Below are positions 1 to 11,754 of a stretch of 64,000 bases of DNA, piece by piece (position 1 is the first letter of the stretch; the number at the start of each line of letters is the position of its first letter). Origin of the DNA: Sphagnum magellanicum (taxonomy: Eukaryota; Streptophyta; Sphagnopsida; Sphagnales; Sphagnaceae); NCBI GenBank assembly GCA_021904315.1, contig CM038908.1, positions 22,960,501 through 23,024,500 of the forward strand. Direction: 5' to 3'. The notes beneath the pieces are model-generated. The model was not told the DNA's origin, ran no database searches, and saw nothing but the letters and a program-made list of their open reading frames with translations. The translations under genes and the position numbers were made by a program.

Positions 1-640
1 TGCGATAAATAAAATCTAGAAAGGATTTTTTGAAGGAAAATAAATGTCTTCTTTAAGCAACCTCATCCCTTCTATCACAACCAAATTTTTTTGCACCTTT
101 TCTTGGAATTGAACTTTTGCCAACTCCCACCACTCATTAGGCTCGACGTTGGCATCATCCATCTATTGTTTGGTACGTAGTATTGAATAATACTATACCA
201 AGTCATCATATTATTCTAATGTGTTGTTGACATATGTTGAATCCAAATCCTTGTTCTTCTCTACCAAGTCATTTAACTTTGACTTGGTTTTGAACATCTC
301 TTGCTTTAATTCATTCACCTTAATGACTATTTGTTCCTTATCCTTCTATGCCTTTTGTCTACGGGCCTCTTCTCTTACAATCATGTTCTTCATTTGTAGA
401 ATTTGTACCATCATCTTTTCCACGGTTTGATTTCTAGTTTCTTGTTCCTACAACCATAGTTCCTTCTTTCTTTCCAAGCCTTCAACCTTATGCTTATATT
501 CTATGAATACCTTCTAATATGCATGGTCTACGTCATTCCATGCCTTCTCTTTCTTCTTCAACTCCTAGCATTCCTTTTATAACTTTGTCCATTCCATCAT
601 CTTTGTCTTTAACTCATTATTTTTTGTGTTAGTTGCAACA
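1..640 (-). pseudogene. decayed coiled-coil ORF remnant
   Basis: Read on the minus strand, this stretch translates into charged, Glu/Lys-rich, coiled-coil-like sequence (for example VNELKQEMFKTKSKLNDLVE) followed near the low-coordinate end by WWELAKVQFQEKVQKNL. Several in-frame stops break it, so it cannot be one functional protein. Pyrimidine-rich plus-strand composition is what such a purine-rich coding strand would give. I do not recognise the family. It may be a captured gene fragment or a transposon-encoded accessory protein, because a MULE remnant lies directly beside it on the other strand. The remnant may continue beyond the left edge of the window. Confidence 0.35.
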
Positions 641-2789
641 TCTTGGCATTGATTTTCTCCTTTCTCTCCTTTTTTTGTTTCTTCCAAATTACTATACGTT
701 GTTTGTATTCCTCATATCCTTCTTGTTCTTGTTTCATCTATTGCAACAACCATACGCATGATCACTTGGTGGTGGAAGGTCATTCCAGAGAAGCTATCAA
801 GCAAATTAAACCCTTGGTCAAAGAGGAGGTGTCTTGCACACCATGGGCTACCCTATCGACCATTACATTGGTTAGAAGTAATTTTTTTCTCTTTGAGCAT
901 TTATTGAACAAGGATGGAGAAGGAATAGTGGAAATTTTAAATGGTGACAAGTTGTGCCAAGTGATGGACAAGTTCATAAGGTTATCTTAGCCCAATGTCT
1001 AGGATTCAATTGCATCCTTTAAACATCGACTCACAAACAAAGGGTATTTTTTTAGCATTCTCGTTCTCAAGGAAAATAATGGTTATGATTACATTCAAGA
1101 TAGTTGTTTTCCAAGATAATAGACTAGAAAAAAAATGTTTCTATTCAAGATCTTTATGCATGTAGATGGTAGTGGGTGTGAATTAATGAAACAAATGCAA
1201 CATGGCGATGACCTCCAAACCACTTAGATCATATTTGATCATGTAAAGCGTGTTGAGGTTGGATGACACTCACCTGCCATGTGTGTGATTTTTTTTACTA
1301 TAAGATGATGACGATTGCGATGTGTGATATGTAATCTAAAAACACAAAGGTTTAATGCATAATGTGGCAAAAGCTAAACAAGGTGATGGTGAAGAATGTT
1401 GTTCCTAATCCAAATTCTAAAAGATTCATGGCTAACAATGTTCAAGCCAATCGAAACACAATTCAAATTGTCTATGGTAGCAAAGATCCGTGTGAATCGA
1501 TGGTTGATAGAAAACAAAATTGTTTTTTCATTGGAATCACTCCTTGGACAAACACACAAAATAACATATCAAACCAAATATGCGAAAAAAACATAGGATG
1601 TAATTTGCTATGAATATAAGAATGTTATTTCTTTAGAAGAAGCAGATGCTTGGTATGTAGCAATCTGTTGTTGGTGGTATTCCTCTCTAGAAGTTAACAA
1701 AGTTGGATTTCAAGAATTGGAAAATTAACTTAATTTTTGGCACTTTCATGTGAGGCAATGGGGAAGATGTATGATACATGTATTATTTTCAACCCTCTCA
1801 CACATCTCTTCTCACATCCCATCTTCTTCACAAGTTCACATCTAAGGTACCACTCATTTTAAATTAGCATAACAAATTTTATTTTTTCTTGTGGAATTCA
1901 ATTTGGAAGAACTTGTATACGTGCCCCCAAGTGCAACCTTTCAGAGAGTGCACAATGTATGGCTTCAATAGTTTGGCAAAAGGGGAGTTTGCTTGTATGT
2001 TGTGACATTGGATAACTATGTTCGAACTTTCAAACAATCAACTTTGTATCCTCATTTCAAGAAGGGTGGTCGACTAGGTCAAGGGCCTAATGAAATTGAG
2101 TTGCTTTTGCACAGAGTAACCCAATCTAGAGATTTGAAACAATTTGAAGACGAAGTTTTGAAATATTTTTCAAAATCAATTTGCATAATTAGAATTGCAC
2201 ATATGGAAGGTAAGATCTTTGGTTCCTGCAAATGGAAGGTGAACCTAGCCCCTATTAAAAGGGGATTCACATAAGCACGACCATGTGAATTTTTCTCGTC
2301 TTCATGTAAACTATACAATTGCCAAATCAAGTGTGAAAATTAAACAACTTGGGGCGGATCAAATTCAGGGAGATGTTGAGTGCTTGAAGCTCCATGTGGA
2401 GATGGTGTTTGGCATATATTAAAATGCCCCCCTATGTCACATGTTCAATGTTATATGTTGCAAAAATCCACCAAACATTATTGTGTTGTAAGGATAATTG
2501 CCAAGATGACTTTTATTGGTGTCCTTGCCTTGACTTACTCAGGGTCGTGGTCTCAATTCCTTGGTGCACCCTTAAAGCTACACAAATTATAGTTTTATGT
2601 AGATGATATGAATCATTGTGTTAGTGGTACAAAGCGCAAGTATAATTAAACAAACCATTTGTTCTAAAAATTTAGCTTGTCCAAGTTAAAACCAATTTCA
2701 CCCAAGATGAAATCAAGTCTCTTGAGGAAGTGGGATTTGTTTTGAATAAATAGCAATTGATGTTTCCTCAAAATCTATTCGCGAAAGGG

Positions 2790-3221
2790 AAAACTCCATT
2801 CTTATAAATAGGCTAGTGGATGAAATGCCATGGCCAACATCACATAATGGTAAGGTTGTTTGTTGTACAATGCCATTCAACGTGTGAAATATACATTATA
2901 ATTGGTGGGAAGCTAATCAACTTCTTGAAATGGAAAATTCCATTTTTATAAATAGGCTAATGGATGAAATGTCATGGCCAACATCATGTAATGGTAAGGT
3001 TATTTTTTGTACAATGTTATTCAACGTGTGAAATATACATTACAATTGGTAGGAAGCTAATCAACTCCTTGAAATGGAAAACTCCATTCTTATAAATAAG
3101 CTAATGGATGAAATGTCATGGCCAACATCATGTAATGGTAAGGTTGTTTGTTGTACAATGCCATTCAATGTGTGAAATATACATTACAATTGGTGGGAAG
3201 ATAATCAACTTCTTGAAATGA
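2790..3221 (+). repeat. three tandem 144-bp copies inside the MULE remnant
   Basis: Three head-to-tail copies start at 2790, 2934 and 3078, exactly 144 bp apart. Each runs from AACTCCATTCTTATAAATA through CATGGCCAACATCA and ends in AATCAACTTCTTGAAATGG. A few substitutions separate the copies. The period is 48 codons, so the triplication kept the transposase frame, and each copy also carries the same stop after PFNV (or LFNV). The third copy passes directly into the unique sequence upstream of the SWIM finger. Confidence 0.9.
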
Positions 3222-3427
3222 TTATAAACCCACCATTGGAGGTTCCCCCTCCTAGATATGGACAAATTTATAAGATTTTGTTTGACCAAAATCCAAACAA
3301 GAAACAATATGAAGTTACAATAGGGAACTTCCCAACTTGCACTTGTTCAAGGATTTTGTGGCAATAATGTCCAATTCATTAGGTTGGTGAAGGAAGTGGG
3401 TGCCTTGTAAACACATATACTATGTTT

Positions 3428-4345
3428 TGTCACAACCTTAGCGTTGGGTTCGCGACCAAGGCAAGGGCTAGCAAAGGTGCGGGCCAAGAGTGAAGCCCAG
3501 GAGTCACATTTCATGCTTTCAGGAATGTAGGAAAATGTGAGGGAATGAACCCCCACACTCCCAAGTGAACTCCCACTTTGGGAATTAGAGTCCCGATGGA
3601 TTTTTGAATTTTCAAAGGGAGATTGCAGGGGGTCAAAACTCATTGGACTAAAAAATTCATTATATTTTTGGAAAACTCTTGTAACATAGATGTCAAAAAT
3701 GGGCTCGCATGACCCATTTGGGCACTTAAAAGATAAGTTATGGCCAAAAGAAAGGCCAGGAGTCAAATTGCTAATTTGACTCTCGACCACTAAAAGTCGG
3801 GAATCACCTTGATTTCCTTGCTTGTGGGTGGCATGTCACATATCGTTGGAAAGATCTTAACTAGGGCTACAACTTTGCTTGAAATCTCACCTTAATCAGA
3901 GGTCTACACACATAATTATGGGCCTTTAGAGTCAAAAGAATCTTAATTTCAAGAATTTCGGGACTCCAACTTGGGAGTCCTGGGACAAAATGACATTTGG
4001 GTGTTGGCCCTATGGCCAAGCACAAAGAATACTATAAAGGGGAAGGTGGTGGCTTCCCTCAAATCTGAGCCATGATGAGTCTTATGAGTTCGTGTTTGCC
4101 CGTGGTTCATTTGTGCACCAAAAATGTTCCAACTACGCACTAATCAACTTATTGTTTGGTTTGTGCAAGTCCATGTGAATAATTGAATTGCTTGGCACTC
4201 TTCCTAGTCCCCACCCCTAAGCTCCAACATGCCCCTCTACTTCAAAAGTGTTATGAGCCAGGGAGTGTGCCCCAACTCCTTATCCTTCCACTATTTTCAC
4301 CTTAAATTCACATTTGAGTCTATCAAGGAACTTGGGAGTGCATCA
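3428..4345 (+). mobile_element. solo LTR-like insertion, copy A
   Basis: This 918-bp block starts TGTCACAACC and ends GGGAGTGCATCA, giving TG...CA ends. A diverged second copy with the same start, end and internal order lies at 26548-27367. It is flanked by TGTTT (3423-3427) and TGATT (4346-4350), a 4-of-5 match that fits an aged 5-bp target duplication. It splits the SWIM region of the MULE remnant. The frame left before the block is taken up again after the second flank, which supports a clean insertion. No tRNA primer site or gag-pol sequence follows, so a solo LTR is the simplest reading. The internal hairpin at 3760-3782 is listed separately. Confidence 0.7.
3760..3782 (+). repeat. hairpin inside LTR copy A
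   Basis: GAGTCAAATT and AATTTGACTC pair perfectly around a three-base GCT loop. The matching place in copy B (26780-26808) also forms a hairpin, with one base pair changed on both sides. Confidence 0.7.
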
Positions 4346-4480
4346 TGATTTGCAGCATGTCATGTTTTGTGGGTAGTTCGAAAGTTTCATCCATTTTCCA
4401 ACGAAATTGTGATGAAGTTTATCGCTTGTTGATTCACAATGTAACTATTATGTAAGTAGGAGTACATTTCTGAATTGTTA

Positions 4481-7400
4481 TAAAAAACAAATACAATGAA
4501 CATTGTCAATTTTAATGTTCATGATGGTGTTATGTGTTTTGCTTTGAAATTAAAACTTGCAAATGATGTTAACATTTTGGTTTTTTAAACATTTCGATAA
4601 TTGTTCATTCAACATTTTGCTTGGCATGAATGATGTTTCATTATTGAATATAAATTAGTTATCAAATTAAATGTTTATTAGTAATTTAAAATGTTATATT
4701 GAAAAATTATGGGAAATAATTCCAAAGTATCAAATTCACTATTATATATATTTGGATGAATATTTTGTATCATTCAGAAAATATTCTTATCACATTAGTA
4801 AAATATTTTGTCCACATGGACAAAACATTCTTGTTTATGTGGAGAATATTTGGCTTATTTGGCAAGAACATTCTTTAAAGATCTTGTGTTGTTCACAAAA
4901 GTTCAACTCATGTGTTTGTTGTTCACCATTCATAAGCTCACTACTCACACTCATGTGCTCACATGGTAGCTCCGTTGCTTAAAGGATCCTCTTAACCATT
5001 TTGTAAGGTGGCAAAAGAAAAAAAGGCAAGGGAAATTTTTGAAATTATTTTTGGCATGAAGCAAACATGTCCAAGAAACAAGTATACAACTTCAAAACCC
5101 ATCAATTAGGAGTGCAAAATAGAGAGAGAAAGAAAGAAAGATTATTGCAATTCAATAGTTGGGTCATGTTCAACAATAATAACAAAATTGAAAAAGCATA
5201 AAGTGTGTGTTTTCTTTTTCATACAATCGAGTTCTATCCAATTGTTTACAAAATCCTCTTCCCTTCTTTCAAGGATTTAGTATTTAATTATTATGACCTT
5301 CAAAGTTTCCAAACAAGGGAAAAAGAGAATTCAAAACTAAAATCATCTTAAAACAACCACCAAAATTATAAAGGAAATGTTATGCTTATAGTTCAGTAGT
5401 TGGGTCCTATTCAACAACAACAAAATTTAAAAGCATGAGAGTTTATGTGTGTGTTTTCATCATTCAATTGGATTTATATCCAATCTCCTTCACAATGTGT
5501 TGCATATGGTTCTATCATGTTTTCACCTAATGTTTATTTGATGTTTATAACTAGTGTTGGTTGTTTATCAACTTTTAAACCTAACATGTGAATAGATGAT
5601 GATAAAAGACCGATATATATATATATAGGAAAGATATGTATTTTAAAAATTCAATTTTCTACAACAACCAAATACACATTCAATTATTTTTTCCCTTCAA
5701 TTGTCAATTATGAATAGGCCAATTTTCCATTTTCAATTCTTATTGCATAAAAAAAATTCAATAATACAACCTAGCCTTCAATAACAAAAACAACATGAGC
5801 CTAAATTCAAGAGTTAGCAAGGAAACAAAACACATAAAACACCAAACAAGGAGCTTGGAAACTGTCAAAACAAAACTCAATGATAAAAGTCAAGGAGCTT
5901 GGAAAAATGCAAGTACCCATTACATTACCCTACAAAAGGAGAGAACAACATGAGGTTCTAGGTTATTCTTAAACCTTCAAGCATATGCATATCCTAATTT
6001 TTGAAAACCCCAATGGTCAAATACGTATTTTGAATTGACCCGATGGATATGGTTACACATAAAGATAAAACTTAGGTTCACATTCAATGGACATGTATCA
6101 CAACAAATATGAAAAAACCTTTAATATGGTTTCATCCATATTTGACAATTATGCATATTGATATCCATATTCTTTTGGATATGTGGACAACATTGCTTGT
6201 AACTATTTGTAGGCATTGGATCCATCTCCATCTCTTGGGCATGGGAACTTTGGTGATCAATGGAGTTCTCATCCTTCAGAACAACATAATGCATGTGGAC
6301 AAGTGCTTCCTTATTTCATGTTTGTGTCCAATTGTGTGCATTTTGTGTTGGGTTAATCCCCAAGGCAACAAAATAAGGCACATAGGATGAGGTGGAATAT
6401 CTCTTTTGTGTCATTCACATTCTTAGAAGGATATTCACAGAAATAAGGTGCCCTCTAAATATAATTATAAAAAATTTCTCCAAGTACTTTGCATAGTTGG
6501 AATATCTAATTTCTCAAAGGGTTATTCACATGTATAAGGTGCCCTTCAAATGCATGAGAATTTTTCTCCAAGTGCTTTACATGAGGTTCATGTGCATATT
6601 ATCATGCGACACATTACACCATGTTAGACCTTAGTTTTAAGGACAAGCAAATGTGTCTAAACCTGATTACCAAATCACCATACAAATCCATATGTGTGAA
6701 TGCATGAGCCTTTGGGTTTTCTCTGAACCACAAATGTGACCCAGAGTTCTAGGTTTAGATTTTTCTCCTCCCTATACACACTGTAGCAATCTTCAAAGCT
6801 CCAGCATTTCCTAATTTGAAAAGAAAAGAAAAGGGTTCATCCTTTTCTATTTTTTTTTCTTTTCTTGATGGAGAAGAAAGCAGAGACACTCTTCAAGGTA
6901 CATCCATGGTTGAGATGTAACATTGACCAAGGTATATCCATGGTTTACTCACAAGGACATGGCTGAAAATCCCAAGTTTCACTTAGATTTCCATATATGA
7001 TACTAGCAAGAACTAATTTGAAAGACTATCTCTTTTGGAAGACCTCAAATCAACTAATGTCATGCATGAAGTAGAACCTCAAAAGGTGGTAGCACCCACT
7101 AGATTAGTTGCTTGCACTATCATGTAGTTACACATACATATTGTACATTTATTTATGAAGGTAGTTTGTTTGCTTTGTTTGTTGAGTTGAGATCTCCCAA
7201 ACCATGGCACCTCTTGTCACACTCTTGGTGCCTTTGGAAAGCCCTTGATGAGTATGGGTGCACCAAGTTAGTTTCATAATGTTCCAGCCTCCATTGAAGA
7301 AGTTAATTGAATATTGGGGGGAGAAAAATTCATTAAAAATTCATCCAAATCAAAACTAAAAATTATAGCGGAATTTGGGCATGCTCTTGGCATTATTGGA

Positions 7401-9228
7401 ATGCCCTACCACTGAGGATGTAACGAAAGTCTTTTGGAATTTTGTAGACCTAAGGTGCAGGAGATATTGAATTTTGAGTAGGTTTTATCATTTGAAAATT
7501 CAATTAAATTACAAAAAATAGTTTTGGAAAGAAAAATTGGTTGAGTAACCAGTTCACACACTTGGGCAAATGACACATGCTACAATAGTATTATGTTAAA
7601 AGTGGTTTGGGAACAAGTGTATACAGAGGTCCATCGCATGGACAAAGAAAAATATCATAACCTTAAACCTAAGTTTTTCTCTCCATTCCTTCAAATGGAT
7701 AGTTTGCCCATGGGCCTTTTACATAGTTTGGCAATCCTAAAATAGGTTACAATCTTCACATACTTAATAAGAAAATATAGGAGGTGTCAGTCAACTTTTA
7801 GCCCCACATTGCCCATTTTCATTAAATACCCAAAATTATTAGGTACCCATTTCTTGCAAAACAATCACTTTTTTAAGGTTTTATTTCTCATTGGAACCTA
7901 GTTCATTATATGTGTGTGCATGTTTTATATGTGTAATTTTGTTAGTTTTGGTAGTGTTGATGTTGATTTGGTAACACACAGCAAAACATATAACATCAAA
8001 TTTTGCGATTTTCATAAGTGAGAGGAAAATTTTCAAGTATTTATTGTAAAACATTAGTTTTTAGATTAAGTTTATTTGTTGGTAGAACCCAATTCAAGCT
8101 GTGTGCATTTTTGCTGCTTGTTAATTTTGATAGAGTTGGGCATTGATCTAGTAATGCTTGACAAAAAACATATCTCAGATATAATGGTGATGTTGTGATG
8201 AAAGGAAAATAAGGGCAATTAAAACATTGACTAACATAACCCTTCATTCTGGGAACCTCACTTGCCATCAGCCACCATACTCACATACTAGTTGCAGAGT
8301 CTCATATCCACAACATGCAAACAAAAGTGACTACTAACAACCCACACCGCCTCTTTCCCTGTTAACACATTTGCACAATAAATAGCTCACACAATACTTG
8401 AACTAACAGAAAGATAATCAATTATTTCAATTCGTGACGTAACGCCAATCTAGTCTTCCTTAAGATTTAAAACCTGCATTAGAATCCAGAACTGCAGGAA
8501 CACTAGCACTCAAGTCACCGCCACCCAGTAATAGATACCAGGAAAAAGTTTCAAGAGCTTTGACATCAACCATGTGGAACCAGTCCATTAACAACAAGAC
8601 ACAAGCTATCGAGCAATGGGCAAAACCTGATTGCAATGCCGCTACAAAGGCCACAAGAACATCTTTGAATCATCTGCACAATTGGTACAAACTTGGGTAA
8701 CAATTGATTTTTCAGAGCCACCTCGCGCTGAAGCATAGGAAACGAAGTATATCGTGAGCTTGACCACCCACTTCTACCAGCCACAAAATAAGACAGAGAT
8801 TGGCTCTTTGAAGACATGCATAGACAGGGGTTCTATCCAAGGATATAATCTGCGACAGGATTTTTTAACTTATTCACCTATCTACAGACGGGGTTCTTGT
8901 AGACTATCTGCCTACCTAGATCTCAAAGCACAGACCTTCAAGCAAAGACATGGCTTCTAAGATGTCAGATTGATGACCTTGGGAATTCTTATTAAAGCCA
9001 CCTTGCAAATACCTGAACCAAAATCTCCTCTTCTTCAAAAGCAATGACAGGACAACAAGAGTGCATCCAAATTTGCCTTCGAATCCCTTTGAAATCCTGG
9101 AAATTGTTGATCTGGCCAACTGTGTCTCCCACCAGCACCTTCTATCCAGAGTTGGATTGGCAATGGTGCTTTACAGGACCTCAAGTACACAGTTATACTT
9201 CAACTCACAAAAAGAAACAGGTATGCAG
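4481..9228. other. AT-rich interval, no gene recognised; TOM2A 3' flank at its right end
   Basis: No reading frame here resembles a known protein and none has a convincing exon structure. A short TA run is present near 5613-5628, and there are scattered Ag-rich and T-rich tracts. From about 8400 the base composition rises towards that of the gene to the right. The last several hundred bases therefore probably hold the 3' UTR and terminator of the minus-strand tetraspanin gene that ends at 9229. Confidence 0.4.
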
Positions 9229-11754
9229 TTACATAATAGTGCACCAGTTGGGCTTGTCCTCAACAATGGGTGCCTGGTTTTGCTGAGCAAATCGCCTTGA
9301 CTCTGAAGGATTGTAAGTGAACTCTGTAGTATCCAGCCCATACTGTTCAACAAACAAGATGAACAACTGCTTGAGTTAGAATGCCATTGTTGGAATTTCA
9401 TGCACTAACAAAAGAAATGAGATCCAGTTAATGAACCACCAAGACTGTGGTGCAACCATGAAACCATAAGAGACACAAAAATGATGACCACAGTTAAGGA
9501 CATTACCTTTTCTCTCATTCTTGTGCTCCATGCATCATTCCGAATCTGGCGATTGGTGGGTGGAGCCCCAACAGCGGCTGGGTTGTTTGCCTGATCAGCC
9601 TGTCGGTTGATAGGTTGTCGGGCATTCCTTGAAGCTGTGTAGTCATCATCACTATCATATCCTCTCCTTCTTGATGTAACAGATACTGCTCGTAGGGTCA
9701 TGGCAAAAAACAATCCAAGAGCCTGGAATGGGCAGAATCATTGTGGTCACCATATCAACTTTTAACAATACAAATTGGAATACCAAATAGACAACCAGTT
9801 TTGTGAGCAGTTGTAGGTACATTCTATCCTATTACCATTCTGAGCCTCCAGACCATGTCGATCACTTCAAGCAATCACTTCATAGCCCATCAGTAGGTGA
9901 GGAATGACTCTAGTCATGAGATTGGAAAGAGTCCTGTTGATAACATGATACTCAAAATACAAAGCCTTTCACCAATTCAGACCTCCTCATAACAAAAACT
10001 CCAACTATACTGGTTAATTCCACTGTGCTGTATACACTTATAGCTCTGCAGCTGTGTATTAACATCCATGCGAGGTCTGTTGCAAGGAGGGTGTGAAAAG
10101 TAAGCATTGTAGCTACACGGAATGACAAATCCTTGTTATGTTCACCCTGCAGCATCCTGAAACAGTAGATAATACAAAATTCATATATCCACTGCCATCT
10201 ATCTACAACAAAATGCAACGAATGAATAAAAACCAAGGTGCACAGTTTAAGGTCAAAGAACTCCTCCTCAGTCCTGAACTCGCACAGTTAAGCTGCACAA
10301 ATTCCTACTGACACTCCTAACCCAAATCTTTAAGGAATGCCAACAGCACCCATATGCAACACAGCCTATCAATGAGTCATTGTATGGCAGGTGGAAAGAC
10401 TGCATTATAGATGTTGATGATGAACTTTTGCTCACCTCCATAACAACAACTGCTAATGCAGCCCACTTGCAAATGTCCAGATTTTTCTTCACAAATTTTT
10501 CCAATTTGTCCAGCTCTCCTGTGGGATCTTCTGGGATGTCCTGCATGTTCCCAACAAATATTATCTAACTGTAAAAAGACATTTAGAAATTGTCATTCAT
10601 TGCATCAGTTCTGTCCTCCAGTTACAGAATGAAGTACCCCAAAAAAGGCCCTACATCTATGACAGTGCACAGTCCCTATGGAATAGGTGGTCAAGAAATG
10701 GATTGTTCTTGCAAAAGGGAAAGTCACATTGCATCCCAACTAAGAAGCTGGACAAAATCTTAGTGGACATGGGGATTCAGAGATGATGATGTACCTCACG
10801 CCAGTGACGGTCAAAGAAAATATAGCCAGCAATGGCAAACTGCACAATGAGCAGGACAACTTGAAGGAAGGTGTACTGCAGATGGATTAAGGTACCACTT
10901 TGCAAGCACATAACAGCCACATGCAAGAAAAGACACTTTCACAGTGTCTTAAACACTAATTTAGCTCTTAACAAAACCTGACCCAATCATCATTGGGGCA
11001 TCATACTCGTGTCATGGTAGCATTTCATGGGATAGCATGCAACCAACCACAGGCCATTCTTCACTCAAGGAAAATAGGTGTCCAGTGTTCATCTATCATT
11101 AGGAATCATTGATATTTACAATCCCTACACAAAACCACTTCACAGAAAACAGTGGCAGGGCAACCAAGGCAGGATACACAAGAGAGGCAGAAGCCATGAC
11201 TGGTCTCTGCTGCAATATGGCCTATTAAAGCAACAAAGCATGTGATGATCCCTGAACCCAAGAATGCATAGATAAACCTGCATTCATCAAGAACATCAGT
11301 CAGGATATGCAAAACTCTACCAGCCTTGATGATAATTCTTCACATATCTGACTACTGCAAGCCCATAATTTCACAAAATACTATTTCTGAACAAAATTTC
11401 CTTCTGTGAGCAAGCTGAAGCACAGGATTAAAAAGCCACTGACAAATTGTGCCATCCCACATACCATGGTTCGGGGAGATCAGGAAGGGTAAGAAGGCCC
11501 TGCTTCCCAATTGATATGAACGGTCTTCCAAGTTCTTGGTAGCCCACATTCCCAAGGGTATTCAAGTTTCCCTCTCCAAGAAGGGGTAGACCATCTGACA
11601 ACACAGTTGTGATGGCAGAATCTGAGGTGGACACTGTATCAAACTTCCATTCCTTGAGCATCCAGAGTGAGTACAGTACCATATATGCTCCAACCATAGC
11701 AACCAGAAAGTTAAGCAGCTTCAGAATGCATTGCAGGAACCCCTGACAACTCAT
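9229..11754 (-). CDS. TOM2A: tetraspanin, TOM2A family
   Basis: Six coding exons at 11465-11754, 11178-11277, 10795-10875, 10436-10540, 9507-9722 and 9229-9342, all with GT-AG introns and matching phases, give 301 aa (Arabidopsis TOM2A is about 280). TOM2A is a plant tetraspanin of vacuolar and other internal membranes, first described as a host factor for tobamovirus multiplication. Four membrane segments are visible near residues 9-31, 98-120, 131-152 and 183-205. The N-terminus MSCQGFLQCILKLLNFLVA matches the family's MACRGCLECLLKLLNFL. Other family landmarks are GFCLSC, YIFFDRHWRE, YDSDDDY and AWSTRMREK. The last four residues, CTIM, form a CaaX-like box. The segment between the first two membrane spans is longer than I recall in Arabidopsis, consistent with the extra length. 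The start was chosen because it opens directly on the conserved N-terminus. Confidence 0.95.

Larger units (their letters stand above)
643..4480 (+). pseudogene. decayed MULE transposase, SWIM finger at C-terminus
   Basis: Broken plus-strand reading frames match the layout of plant Mutator-like transposases. A segment near 1360-1600 reads KRFMANNVQANRNTIQIVYG and then DRKQNCFFIGITPWT, which resembles the FMADSAQANWNAV..ERTCLFHWTQ block I know from plant MULE proteins. Near 3230-3420 comes YGQIYKILFDQNPNKKQYEV, then a CTC pair and a later CKH. That is a SWIM zinc finger of CxC...CxH type, usual at the C-terminus of MULE transposases. Downstream text near 4360-4420 (VMFCG, then ESFIHFP) continues the same protein after an inserted LTR at 3428-4345. 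Many stops and frameshifts show it is dead. The link of the 643-1350 part (REAIKQIKPLVKEE) to the same protein is less certain. No terminal inverted repeats were found by eye. Confidence 0.6.
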
